Origin: Chimonanthus salicifolius
Taxonomy: Eukaryota; Streptophyta; Magnoliopsida; Laurales; Calycanthaceae
Assembly: GCA_013350335.1 (NCBI GenBank)
Contig: CM023536.1
Coordinates: 11,366,207-11,430,206, forward strand
Reading direction: 5' to 3'
DNA: 64,000 nucleotides
Below are positions 10,990 to 23,700 of this stretch, in pieces. The translations under genes and the position numbers were made by a program. Each line of letters opens with the position of its first letter. Positions within the stretch are counted from its first letter, which is position 1. Under the pieces are notes generated by a model. That model ran no database searches, was not told where the DNA came from, and saw only the letters and a program-made list of their open reading frames with translations.

Positions 10990-11280
10990 AAGCGTCATTC
11001 ACTTTAAATTAAACTCAAATCTTATATAACATAAATCTTCATGGGTTTCAAAGTCGGAAAGTGATTGGTGCACCAGAAATAAGTAAAATATTCATTTTGC
11101 CCATTTTTTTTAATCCCTCTTTTTTCCCTCTTTCCATTTATTTGGAAAAAATGGGTATTTTACTCAATTTTGGTGCACCAAAAATTAAAGTGTTCGCGTG
11201 CGAATCAATTTAAAGTCATGCTTAAATTTATGTAAATAAAAAACTGGTCAATTCATTTTAAATAGACAAGTTTTAGATAA
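10990..11280. repeat. Copy of 1-135 interrupted by a MITE
   Basis: The flanks match the window start (CATAAATCTTCATGGGTTT, then AAAGTCATGCTTAAATTTAT). In this copy the match is split by the element at 11056-11207, which makes bases 1-135 an empty-site paralogue. Confidence 0.65.
11056..11207. mobile_element. MITE with GATTGGTGCACCA termini, copy 1
   Basis: The left end reads GGAAAGTGATTGGTGCACCA. The right end is a degraded inverse (GTGTTCGCGTGCGAATCA). The interior TTCATTTTGCCC and the polypyrimidine centre match the better copy at 35638-35796. No coding capacity. Confidence 0.65.
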
Positions 11281-11858
11281 CTTTCATGTTTTAAATTTAT
11301 GCAGATTTGTTAGGAAGAGAAGTCTAAGTCATCCATGCATGGCCTTAAAACTGAGCATTTGGTTCTCTAAGCTTAAAAATAAGGTCACTGAAAAATCATC
11401 TCCATTACATTAACGAAGGAAAGTTTTTAAAAAAACTATAAAAGTTTAAAAATAAAAAAATATATTTAAAGTGATCAAATTAAAAAAAAAAAGAGAGTTA
11501 AAAACAGCACCATGATTTTGTTTATAACTCATTTTTAAATACAGACATAAATTTATCAATAAAAGTGAACCTAGCATTGAGGCATGTAAATCCAATCTTT
11601 TAACCTCAGAAGTCAGAACTATAAATGTTAGAACTTTTGCATTTCTTTTTTAATTTAATCGAATTTTAGGTCTAAGGTAAATGAAAAATTGAGGAATTTT
11701 TGAAATAAATATTTTTTATTTAATCATTCATATTTTCATGTGATTTTATGTTACATTTTCTAATTTTTTTTTCAAAATTTTCATAATTCTTTTTTGTGAC
11801 ATGAAATTTATGGACGAAGTTGTTTGAAATGGGTGTATGTGTTTGAGAATAGTTGATG

Positions 11859-12071
11859 CAGGGGTAAAAAAATGCCCATACCGAGATATCGATGTCTCGG
11901 TCGATATCTTGGTATTTCAGATCTCAGCCGATCTCTCTCTCTCTCTCCTACTTTTTTTGGGCCAAATATCGGCCGATTAAATGTGTATCGGCCGATATCG
12001 CTCGGCCATATTGGCCGATATCTCTCTAGTACGGCCGATTCGTACCATATCGACCGAGATTTGTAACCCTG
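11859..12071. mobile_element. hAT-type MITE of the CGGCCGATAT family
   Basis: The ends are CAGGGGTAAA and TTTGTAACCCTG, an inverted pair typical of hAT termini. The flanks AGTTGATG (11851-11858) and GGTTGATG (12072-12079) form an 8-bp duplication with one mismatch. The interior is full of GGCCGATATC words and a (CT)n run. It is 213 bp with no transposase. Confidence 0.8.
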
Positions 12072-12620
12072 GGTTGATGTAGTATTTAGAACCTTAATGT
12101 AGTGAATAAATGTTAGATCTCATTCATTTCTATTTTTAAATTTAATCTAAATTTTTGGTCTAAGGTAAATGAAAAGGTAGAGATTTTTGGAAATGAATAT
12201 TTGTTTTTATTTAATCATTCAATTTTATTCTGTGTATTATATCTTTGACAATGTTTTTTCCAAATTTTTCATGTTTTTTTTGGTGAAATGAAATTCATTG
12301 ATGAAGTTGTTTAAAATAGGTGAAATATGTTTGGAAATGGTTGATGTATTATTTAGGATTTTAATATAGAGTATATATGTTAGATCTCATGCATTTCTAT
12401 TTTTTTTATTTAAATTAATCCGAATTTGTGGTCTACAGTAAATGGGACTCTTAAATTATTTATTCATTTGATTTTCCTCATTCTTTTTTAAGTTTAATGG
12501 AGGTATTATTTTGTAAGTTACGTACATGAAATTTAAAGTTATTTTATGAAATTTTAAGTGTAACTGAAGATGTAATATCATTTAGTATTTCAATGTCATT
12601 GTATTAATCATTACTTTTAA

Positions 12621-12830
12621 ATGTATTGCAAAGAAATGACACCAAAGATGGATCCAGCACAGAAGTTTGGTGAGAAGTTGGATGATTCCAACTGCTTTAA
12701 GATAAGATGGAAGTTATGTGGGAAAGTAATTACCGTTGGAATAATCCGTTTGAATGAACACATTGCAGGTAAGCATGGTAACGTGGCTAAATGTCAAAAG
12801 ACCACAACACAACATGAAAGAATTTATTGA
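12621..12830 (+). pseudogene. BED zinc-finger remnant of a hAT transposase
   Basis: About 70 residues read DPAQKFGEKLDD, then CGKVI, then RLNEHIAGKHGNVAKC. This is the BED finger plus the HIAGKHGNV signature of plant hAT-like transposases. The expected CNFCGK pair has become WKLCGK, so one zinc-binding Cys is lost, and the frame stops soon after. Nothing recognisable as the DUF659 or dimerisation domain follows. It is a dead fragment, possibly of an autonomous relative of the hAT MITEs nearby. Confidence 0.75.
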
Positions 12831-14196
12831 ACTATGATAGATATAGCATAGAAGAGAAACAAAAAGTCATGGTTGAAGAGGAGGCCGTGTAACATGTGAT
12901 GGAAAGGGGGATGTGTGGCGGCGTGGGGTGGGTGGGGGAATAAAGTGTTGAGCTGTGCACTCGTTGATCCAAATTATGCTGTCAATCTGACATTTGTAGG
13001 TCCATTATATCCTTGTTTGGATAGACCGGCTTCGTTGAGACAAAGGAGGATCGATTAGGCCGATAGGGATGAGGGCAAGGATGCAATAGAGACTGTGGCA
13101 GCTAAATATTTTGTAGATGTACACATAGAGGTTCGAGTTCCTTCTTTCCTGAGGTCTTTCAATTGCCATATCTCTAAACTGTTCGACATGCCAAACTGCA
13201 GGAAAACCAGTGAGCGAGGCTACTGATCTGGCGGATCGATGTCTCATTATTCACATGACCACATATGCAGTCCAATGAGTCGTACGGTAGCATGGGTATA
13301 CCATATGCGGGTCAACTATCGAATGGGTAAGAAGTCACTGCAACACAGATGACAACGGAACATTAGTTGGAACACAATGTTTATTATGCATTGGACCCAT
13401 ATTGTTGAGGCGATGGTCTTGATCACACTTATTTGTCAAGCTGGAAGTAACCATTATTGGATTACGGGGGTAACGAATAAACCCTTTTGGTCAAAAACCA
13501 GTGCAACGAATAAAAGACAGTAAAAGTAAAGAACAAAAATAATAATAGAGGAAAAAGCTTAACCGGTCAAACAGGTCAAAATTTTATGATTTGACCATTT
13601 TATTTCCATTTGTATTAGACTAGATTCGGAAGCAGTTTACCTTAAACCAACTAAACTCAATTCAAGCTGGCTGACATTACAGTTGGTTTTAGTCCAATCG
13701 AGTCAAATCAAACCGTACAAAACTGGATTAAATCGTGATTTCAACATGAAATAGTGTGTATACACGCATGCATACATATACACACTGAAAAAACATACAA
13801 AATTATGAGTTTGAAAAGTTTATAATTAATTTCTCAAAAGAAAGTATATTTCTCAATTATATTCTTATCTAGATTAAAAACAAAGCTAATATTTTTTATT
13901 TTAAAATTTAAAAGTTAATGAAGTATAAAAAAATAGATAAAATAAACAAAACTATCCGGTCTGGGTTTTAAAACAGTGCCCATGACTAGAGGTGCAACTT
14001 GAGTAAAGATTAAGTTAAACTCCAACCGATTCCAATCAAAATATGTGGACTAATCCAACCCATTTAAATTATGGATTTCATTTGCTCAGAAAAAACTTGG
14101 CTTACTTTTTAATTTGGGCCAGGCTAGGGTCATATTTTGTGTTTTTTTTTGAGCAGTAACAAGTATAGATTTATAAGAGAACAAGAAAAAGGATAC
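12831..14196. other. Non-coding DNA, possibly eroded hAT sequence
   Basis: This stretch follows the BED-finger remnant and may contain the rest of that element, but frames are broken and no domain can be read. Around 13980-14130 there are Asn/Pro-type low-complexity words (CCAACC, CCCATT) like other hAT-related tracts in the window. Confidence 0.35.
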
Positions 14197-14204
14197 ATGA
14201 TGGC

Positions 14205-14547
14205 CAGGGGTCGAAATCTCAGCCGATATAGCGCATATTGGCCGAGATATCTCAGGATTTCCATGGCCGAGATATCTCGCTAGAGATAAAAAAGTTCAAC
14301 CGATACAGCCGAGATCTCGGCTTATTTTTATTTTTTATTAAAAAAAAAAATATCGGCGTGGGCCCGGTAGATATCTCTGTCAATATTCGTCCAATACGGG
14401 TGAATATTGGCCGATATTTATATTTAATTTTTTTTTAAATCCTTTTTTATTTTTTAAATGATTTTTTTTCAAAAAAAAACCACTGAGATTTTCGAAAAAA
14501 AAAATGAAGAGAGAGAAAAATCTCAGCCGAGATCAATTTGACCTCTG
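14205..14547. mobile_element. hAT-type MITE of the CGGCCGATAT family, intact
   Basis: The ends are CAGGGGTCGAAATCTC and ...AATTTGACCTCTG, an inverted pair. The element is flanked by a perfect 8-bp duplication ATGATGGC (14197-14204 and 14548-14555), the hallmark of hAT insertion. The interior is rich in GGCCGAGATATC and contains a long A/T run. It is 343 bp with no coding capacity. Confidence 0.9.
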
Positions 14548-14931
14548 ATGATGGCATCGATGGATCTGAGAGATTAAGACCCAAAGAAAATCAAAGAGAG
14601 AAGAAAGAAAATATAGAATACAACCCACACCAAAAGGCTAGGGTCATATTTTGTATAACCCAATTCACTAGAAATACCCCAATTTTATGTATGAAAATGT
14701 TTTAATTTGTATGTTTTTCTAGAATTAATTCTTTACCGTGATTATGTTTTAGTGGTGGATACTTATATTAATGGATACCTCCTCCCCTGAAGCATACCAA
14801 TATAATATAATATAACATAAACCCAGTTATCTACTTAATCACAGGAGTGACCCATAACCAATTTAACCTAAATCGAATTGGTTTAGCCCAAATTAAACAT
14901 GAGTTGGGTAATGGGCAGCTAGGAAGAGTGC

Positions 14932-15003
14932 AAACTATGGACTGGTTGAAAAATAGTGACCCAAATTAAACTATGGACTGGTTGAAAAATAGTGACCCAA
15001 ATT
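14932..15003. repeat. 36-bp tandem duplication
   Basis: A unit beginning AAACTATGGACTGGTTGAAA occurs twice in a row (14932 and 14968) with no differences seen, so it is recent. It lies in unclassified CCCAAATTAAAC-rich sequence. Confidence 0.85.
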
Positions 15004-15254
15004 AAACATGAATGGGTTAAGATTTGATTCTAAACCCAACCCTACCCGCTCAAACCGAATAATGACAATGAGCAGTCTAAATGAAATTCGAAAATAGAAA
15101 ATGTATTGTCTTGAGTCGTTTAGCCTCTATGTATTTCCAAAGGACGTCTAGCTCAGGGTTGAATGGGTTGATAAATTTCTCTCCTTTCTTTTTTAATATG
15201 GGTATTTTATTTTTTCTGAATTAAAAAATAAATAAATAACCCAGAAGGAACCTG

Positions 15255-15480
15255 ATTTTTTAAAAAATCCGATATCAGCCGAGATATCAACTCAGGCCCA
15301 CAACCGTTTTGAATTTTTTTTTTTAAAAAGACTGATATTATGAATATCGACCGATATCGACCTGATATGTCACCCATATTGGTCGAAAAATACTGTGTAC
15401 GGCCGATACAATACGTATTGGCCGATATAAGACGGTGCTGAAAAACCGTATTATAAACATATCGGACGATATCGTTATCC
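15255..15480. mobile_element. CGGCCGATAT-type hAT MITE, degraded
   Basis: Dense ATATCGGCCGATA words, an internal A/T run and a TATTGGCCGATATAA centre match the 14205-14547 family. The termini are diverged and no duplication was found. Confidence 0.5.
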
Positions 15481-15700
15481 TTGGTCTAGCTTGTATTCAT
15501 GTAGCAGTACGAAATCAAAGAAGGCTGGTTAGGATCCATCCAAGGGCGTGGGCGTCCACACACCCTATTAATCTAGCACCAACTTGGTACAAGCTCCTGA
15601 TGAATGATGGAATCAACAAATCATTTTTTATCTTTTTGCGTTTAAAATTGCAATGCAGCCATTTTGTAGAGACCAAAAATTACATAGCAGTTAGCACAAG

Positions 15701-15869
15701 AAGGAATTTCTTCTGAATAAAACCATGATTACCAAAATGCAGAAACAAGAGCATGCATCGTTTGTTTGGTTTGCATGTAATACACACAAATTACATAGCA
15801 CAGGAAGGAATTTCTTCTGAATAAAACCATGATTACCAAAATGCAGAAACAAGAGTGTGTATCGTTTGT
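15701..15869 (-). repeat. Tandem duplication in the 3' flank of the LRR-Ubl gene
   Basis: AAGGAATTTCTTCTGAATAA and the following roughly 45 bases occur at 15701 and again at 15805, a 104-bp period. The second copy ends about 25 bp after the stop codon in gene orientation, so both copies probably lie in the 3' UTR. Confidence 0.75.
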
Positions 15870-15894
15870 GTAGCTCCCACTGCAAGTTCAAGAA

Positions 15895-16014
15895 TCAAGG
15901 CGCGTTGTTTTTGTCAGCGCCTTCATCGAATACACCTGAGGAACCAACACGAAAATCCAGTTGCTTCTGATGCTTTGATCGGCGACGCTCATCAAAATCT
16001 TTCCATCCTTCAAA
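15895..16014 (-). CDS. LRR-Ubl gene, last exon
   Basis: The acceptor is GTCTCTGACAG. It encodes 39 residues from FEGWKDFDERRRSKHQKQLD to EGADKNNAP and a TGA stop at 15895-15897. The DFDERRR...KHQKQLDFRV block and the FDEGADK ending are the most family-specific part of the protein. Confidence 0.95.
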   Translation of the reverse strand, partial: FEGWKDFDERRRSKHQKQLDFRVGSSGVFDEGADKNNAP

Positions 16015-17715
16015 CTGTCAGAGACAACAATCATAAGATGTTTCCCTGTGAAGAATGGCTGGCTCAGATAGCGTATGGGGGTAGAAGAAGGCATAAAAGA
16101 TCTGACCCTCATAAAAGAGGAATTTCATGGCATTGATCATAGTATAAATTAAAAAAACCCACTCAGGTGGATATCCCAGTCATGCATGATATCCATGTGG
16201 GGCCCATAGGATGATCAATTGAAACTGATTCACACATAATTTTATCTATTTATTCAAATTCTGCTAGGGTCGTCACTTGTTTCTCATCGTAATAGTTGGA
16301 TCAAATGTGAAACATATAAAAAAATATTTTTACAATTTGACATTGTCAAGTCAAAACTTTTTGGATGACCTGATGCATAGTAGTAAAAGTGCAAGGAGCA
16401 ATGAAGACACTAAGAGGTCTTGGAGCCTAAGGAACAATGCGCATATCTAGGCATGGGCCTAATTTTGCTAAATGCATTTATTTAGAAAGTTCAAAACAAA
16501 ATATAAAACTAATCATCCAAAGCACCAAAACATATTGACAATTGAGCAAACAAGTGGCATTAGAATTTTTAGTTACAATTGAGCTAACAAGTGCATTATA
16601 TAAGCATGTAGCACATGCGCATTAGAATTTTTAGTTACAATTGAGCTAGCAAGTGCATTATACAAGCATGTACCACATGCACATTAGAATTTTTAGGTAC
16701 TACCAACAATTACTTTATGTTAACTATAAGTTTACTACTTATTACCAAAAAAAACCTTAAAAGGCTTATTATGAAAGTAGTTTCTAAAACAACTAGGTGA
16801 GGGGGCATAGGCGCAAAATACACTAGGTGAGGCACAAAATGGATCTTGAACCTAGTGAGGGCTTAGGCACATTAAGGCAAACCTTTCTATGATATGGTGG
16901 GACTCAATTTCTACAATATGATAGTGAACTTCGGAGTAGGTGTTTAGAGTGGGAGTGAGATGGAAGGTGGCTTGGTATACCATTCTCGCTGCTATTCTTT
17001 GGTTACTTTGGAAAGAAAGAAATCTACGAATATTTGAGAACAAATATCGTGAAGCTACAAAATTTTTTGACAACTAAATGGAGGTTGGCCGCTTGGTTAC
17101 CGGCTAACAACGAGTTCAAGGACTTCTAGCTAAATTTTTATAGATCTTGGGGAGGGTGCTTACGAAAGATTGTTAAGAAGAATAGTAGGGTGGAGGTGTG
17201 AACACCTCCCCCCAGTTCGTTCAAATTTAATGTGGATGGAGTTGTGAGGGGAAAACCAAGACTAGATGGAATGTTATGGAATGAGGAAGATCTTTATCAG
17301 TTTTTTTCCAGAACTTTTGGGGGTTAGGGATTCATATGAAGCGGAGCTTTTAGGAATCAAGAAAGCTTTATCTCTATGGGGTAGATATTGGACAAGGGAA
17401 ATTGGTTGTGGAGGGTGATTCGATTAATGCTCTAAAGTGGGAAAGTGGGAAAAAGAATCCGCCTTGGAGACTTGATTAGTCTCAAGAGAAATCCACAGTA
17501 TATGATTGTCATTAGATGCCTTTGTACATGTACAATGTTCAACGAATAGAGTGGCAAGTTTCTTAGCTAAGCTCTTGGTGAATAGAAATCAGGATTTGTT
17601 GGCTATATTTTGATAATTCTTGTTGAGTTGGGATGTTATGTATTTCATCTTTTGGGTTGTATTTTGTTCACTGGATTGTTGGGTGCATGTCTCTTGTACC
17701 CTCTTTGTAATGTTT

Positions 17716-17772
<57 letters not shown>

Positions 17773-20700
17773 GATTGCTCAAAAAAAAAAGAAGATAGTG
17801 AACATGATTCCTCAATCCACCCTTCACTTTGTTCATGTTAGGTGGAGCTGAGGGCGATTAGGCAAGCGATCCATCTCTGGGCTAGTCTTGGGAATGACAA
17901 CCTTATCATCGAAGGCAATTTTGCTACTAATGCAATCGCTTGGGCTAGTGGAAAGAAAAAGCCCCCCTTGGAAACTGGTCAACATTGTTAGGAACATTAG
18001 GAGTTTGTGTAGGAATGGAGTCATCCGTTTCTTGCATACCGCCCGCTCAACGAACAATGTTGCTTACTTTTTAGCCAGTGTTGGAGTACAAAAAGCTCAA
18101 GCGATTGTGGAAGTCTTACCTCTTCAGTCTACACAGGGAGTAGGGGTTTGAGGGTTGAGTATCTCCCCGTGAACCATGTCCTTAAGGATCTCTTAGGTTG
18201 TAAGGGGTTTGGGAATTATTGTTGTAACCAGCATAGTACCTTTCTTGTTTTATCTATCTTGCTTTTGTACTTTATCTTTAGAGGGGCACGTACATACCTC
18301 GTACACACAACCCTCCATGCTCTTGTACCACTCTTTCAATTAATGAAATATTTCTCTGGTTCAAAAAAATGTATCTTTCATACTATTATTGTAGGAATCA
18401 TAGTAGAACCCATGACAATGCCGGGCCACATACAAGGTTTCCATGACACAATATTTGCCCCTAGCCCCACACAACATGGTCCATTGGTGTCTACAAGATT
18501 CCTCAAGCCTAAACGAAGTCCATGCTACATAGAGGGTTGAACCATTGAAATGTAGCCCGAATGCCACAGATTATCACCTAGAAAATTACATGAAAACTAG
18601 TGATGGAAATGGAAATAATTACCTCAAGTTTGGGTTTTGCAAGAAAACCCATCTCTAAATCCACCCAAGGCCATCTATTTATAGACCTCAAAGTAATCCC
18701 TCCATAAGTACCCCTTCATAAGGGCCAAGGGGCACTAGAGAGGGTCACATACTCCTCAAGGGTCATCAGTCCCTTTTTAACAAAGCACCATTCCATGAAA
18801 AAAGGTCGTTTCAAATGAAAACTCTTAGAAAACATTCTTATATATTGAAACACTATCTGGACAATGAGGACCATCCACTATGTGTGGGATTTGAGGTCAT
18901 ATGTGCATATAAATTATCATAGATCAATAGAGTTGCTACCTGACGAAGGAGATCCATAGTGATTTCTGTGCCATGGAGATCAAGCGTTGTTAGTTGAGAG
19001 CATATTTTGAACAATGTAGAAGGGAGGGACCTAAGCCCATTGTTGCTGAGATGAAGTGTCTGCAACATTAAAAATCGTCAACATTTCATGCAAAAATAAC
19101 CTAAAATTCCAAATCTAGATGAGCATGACTTCAACGACGGTTAACTTTTAAGAACCATCAACCTGTCAAGGAAAGTGAAGTCAGTGAGTATTGAGAATGA
19201 AAATCAGTTCATAAACTTAACAGGAAGCACTTCCTTGCCTGCAACTAATCAAGATACTATGCTTTAACATTTGTTATGCTGAGAAAGAGAGACCCCAAAG
19301 TTCTAATTTTTCACTCACTCAAACCCACCCACAATCATGTTCTCCAACACATAACAACCTACCATGTCTATCTAACCACATACATTCATGTCTTTAATGG
19401 CCAGTCCCTTCCCCTAGTACCTCAACTTGTAATCCTTAATTATTTGTATATATGTATGTGTATTCAAGTGCCGACATATGCAAAGAAAGATACTTGTGTA
19501 TGTAGGAATGTATGCATTTATGTATGATTATTCATTGTTTTGTGTTGTAATCATGCAGGCCTGAGCATGCTTGTTACCACTATATTGGAAAAAGAATACA
19601 TCAAGGAACATCTCGTTATAGAGACACCAAGATCGTCCCTTAATGAACATACAAAAAACAAGCCAGACTTGCCAATTCTATCCCAGATCAACCATAACAA
19701 GCACCTATTTTGTCCCATTTGGTTTGGTTTAGTCCAGTTTACATAATCTAGTTGAATTGTTCTAAATCAAACTGGTGATCATAACAGTTAGATTAGCTGT
19801 TCAAGAAAAAACATCAACATAACAAGTTGCAAGCAAAATGAATGTTGCATCCCATTTGATGAGAAAAGTAAATCAACAGTATTGTTGTTCTTGAAATCAA
19901 TGCAAATATTTAGCTGAAACAACCTGTTATCCAAATGAAGGCATACGTAGATGATTAAGAATGAAAGGAGGAAAAAGGGACCTTCAAGTTTTGTAAGTTT
20001 CCAAGTGTCTCTGGCAACTCCACTAGAAGATTTGATGAAAAATCAACCTAAAAACGTCATAACAAATTAACTTTTAATTTATAATCAAAGGATCTCAAGC
20101 TTATATGTACAGAGTGTGTTGTGGGTGTGGGTGTTGGAGGGAGACTGAAAAGAAAAAGAAATAGCACCTCAACAAGAGAGCAACAATTTCCAATGGATGA
20201 AGGTAATGAACTTATCCTAACAAGAAAAAAGAAGAGAGAGAAGCGATACAATTAGAGGCTTATCATGCATGATTGTGATAATGTTGCATAATTAGCTCTC
20301 AATTCATTGCAAAAAGTAACACAGATAAGAAAACAATTGAATGCTGAAAGGAATCCACTCCAAGGATATCAGCATTTGTAGTAGTTACACTTGACAGTTG
20401 AAAAAAGAACAGAAGCAAAAATAAGTAGAACACTTCTTTAAGCTTAAATTAATATAATATGATGTAATTGCAAATCCAAAAGTGCCACAAATTTATTTAC
20501 AAAAACACGTGAATAGAGGTCATTTAGCACACTCAAAGACCTCTTATAATCCGTCAGATTTATTCTAAAAAATCCTCAAATCCCTTTCGTTCCACAACGA
20601 CCAGATAATAGCAGCTGGGACAGTGCACCAAACCACTTTCCTTCGAGACCCTAAACTTCTGAACGTGCCAACTTTCAACATTCCTAGTACAAGAAACCTC

Positions 20701-23700
20701 AAGAACCCAAGAAATTCCCATCAAATCTGGAAACCTAGACCACAGACCAAAACCCATCGGACATTTGCAAAATAAGTGATCAGAGTCCCCCTCAGGGTGG
20801 CCACATAAAATGCAGGACAGATTACTCTCGTGATTCAAAAGACCCCTATGGTACAAGCCTACCTGGATAGAATTTTACTCGTCAAGGACACACCAAACAA
20901 ACACCTGAACTCGAGGAAGGGTTAGCTGTGAGCCGCTGGGATCTAATTCTGTTGCGAGCTTAGAATATTAGCGGTTGATTGTAATGAACGGACATATTTC
21001 AAATCGTGGGCAAATACGGGTAAAGCAAGCACGCAACAAAAGAAACCATCATACATGTGTTTCTGCGTGTTAACTGCCATACATAAAGCAAAAATTATCT
21101 TTCTACACAGCTTTATCCTATTGCTCTTGGAATTCGTTCTTCTCACCTCCGATAGGTGAAACACAGAAAGGTTAGAGGGGGAAAAGGGTGGGAGTGATGG
21201 GATAGGAGTGTACCAAAGGGAATGACCACCAACATACACAATGAGGATCCACCAATGCCTACAAGTCAACCCAACAATCAGCCAAACTGAGATTGAAACG
21301 CTCTCAGAGGGACAAGAAAGCTGAAGCACCGCATGGACAACCCAAAGGAGAGGGAAAACTGATATCAAACAGGAGGACCTGGTTGCCATCACTAGAAGAA
21401 GAAGATGCCGAACAATCAACGAGCCTCCTCAACGAAAAACACGACCACAGAAGATCAGAATGAACGCAAGGCTCGATGACAGAAAAGCTGAAACCCAAGA
21501 CAAAAAGGATGACCACTCAACTAGACTGGAACCATGTTTGACGACAAAGGCAACTCCACAATCATAATAGAACGCGGCCCACCAGTACTGCAAAAGACAT
21601 TCACAAACAAAGAAAAGCGAAGAAAGCAACCAATCATGCCAGCCAAATAAAAAAAGAAACAAGCTAGAGAAAGGGAGATAGGGTCACCACTAAAATGGGG
21701 TTTCACAGGAAGAAGGTCGGAAGGAAGAGGCATACTTCAGGGAGTAGCGATGGAATGCAAAGACGAAAAAGACCCTCCTAAGGAAGATGCCCAAACCCCT
21801 CCCTGACACACCATCTAGGGCAGAAGATCTGACAGAAGAAATTACGAACCACTCCTTGAATATCCTCGTTACTAAGCAACCACCTCTCATCCACTACAGC
21901 TGATTTAATATAATTTGATTTCCTTATAAAGTTGGTCACCTTGTGGAAATAGGCAGTATTTTTATCACCCTCCTTCAACCATAAGCACCTTGATTTTTGT
22001 CTCCACTCAACTTCTTCTAGCCTGCCAATATCATACATCTTGGCTCTGCATACTCTCCTAGCATTGATTCCTCCTCCAGACAGCAAGTTTCCGCCAAAGC
22101 CTTCCACTCCAATTCTTTCAAGACTTCTTTACATTCCTGGATCATCCCACCTTTCGATTTCACCTACTCAAATTTTTCGCTTCAACATCTTCAATTTATT
22201 AGCTAGGGCATAACCAGCCCACCATCCACCCTGGAGCTACCCACCAGGATTTCATCCTTGAATTTGTTATCCTCCAACCACATGTTGAATCTAAATGGTC
22301 TCATACCCCAATCCACCTCTTCCATATCAAGCAAAATCAGGGAGTGATCTGGTATAGATAGAGGACAGTTTCATTTGAGAGAAATCACCATAGGAAGTGT
22401 CCCACTCTGAAGTCACCAGAAAATGGTCCAGCCGGCTCATAGCTACCCTCTACTGCCTTTTTGACCATGTAAATCTCCCTCCCAAAAGGGGACAAACCAC
22501 AAGTTGATTGCATTCTATGAAATCCAAGAAAGCCTGCACACATCTCAAAATTCTACCGCACCCCTTTTTTCCAAGTGATATCTTACTACATTAAAATACC
22601 CCCCAACACACCATAATATTGACCCCCACCTCCTTATTTCTTTAAGCTCAGCCCAAAAAGTTTCCCTATCCCCTTCCAAATTCGGACCATATGCATTAGT
22701 AATAGCCATAATTAATTAGTCAGGTGCAGATGCCCCAAGGATTAGTCATGTGCTCTAAGAGGCCTGGACACCTTGGTCTTCCAAAAAAAAAAAAAAAATA
22801 GCCATAACTGATTAACTACACCTTTCTTAAGTACCATGCCTTTAATGGAGATGGTTCTCAAATCTCATATCCAATCTAGGAAATTAAACACCTCTGGATT
22901 CCTTAAAGTGAGAATGCCACTTGCTGATCCTTGAGAAGGTTTGAATCGCCACTCCACATCCCTCATCACCCAAAGTCCCTCAAAATTTCCTAAGAGAAAT
23001 CCTCTCTTTTGGTTTCTTGCATAAAAAACGACATCAATTTTGTGTTTTCTCAAGAACCTTCAAATTGCTCCTCGCTTCTCCCTGAGGCCAAGGTCCCTAA
23101 CATTCCACGTGAGGATTCTCATTTCTCCACAGCACCTCCCCTCTTCCATGTGCCAAGCCTATTTTTTTTTTTTTGGAATAATGAATTGAAAACAACAAAA
23201 AAATAAAACGAACCTTGCCCTTTTAAAGACTTGTTGAACACTCAAACTGAAGATGGAGGTAATATGGAAAGAGAGGCAAATGAGGGGATGGTGAATAAAA
23301 TAATGGAAACAAAGGTGAATCAAGACTTGAAAAAGATGAAGAGGAACAGAGTACCAGGACCAAATGGTATCCCAATCGAAGATTGGACTATTTTAGGGGC
23401 AAGTGGAGTGTGTTCGTTGACACGATTATTCAATAAAATTTTAGCCTTCAAAATAAATGTTTGATGAGTGGTGTAAGAGCATAGTTGTCTCTTTTAATAA
23501 AAATATAGGAGTTGTTCAAAGTTGTGCCAATTACTGAGCGATCAAACTCATGTGTCATACAATGAAACTTTGGGAAAGAGTAATAGAGGGCCGCCTCAAA
23601 CAAGGGTCAAATATATCAGAAAACCAATTTGTACTTATGCCGGGCAGGTCAACAACAGAAGAGATTTTTATCCTAAGGAAACTGATGGAGAAATTTAGGG

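Noticed and set aside
17620..17841. 73-residue frame ending in IYIYIY
   Set aside because: Translation of a (TA)n microsatellite in a LINE 3' UTR.
20057..20251. 64-residue minus-strand frame
   Set aside because: Only 20168-20216 is coding; the rest runs into the intron.
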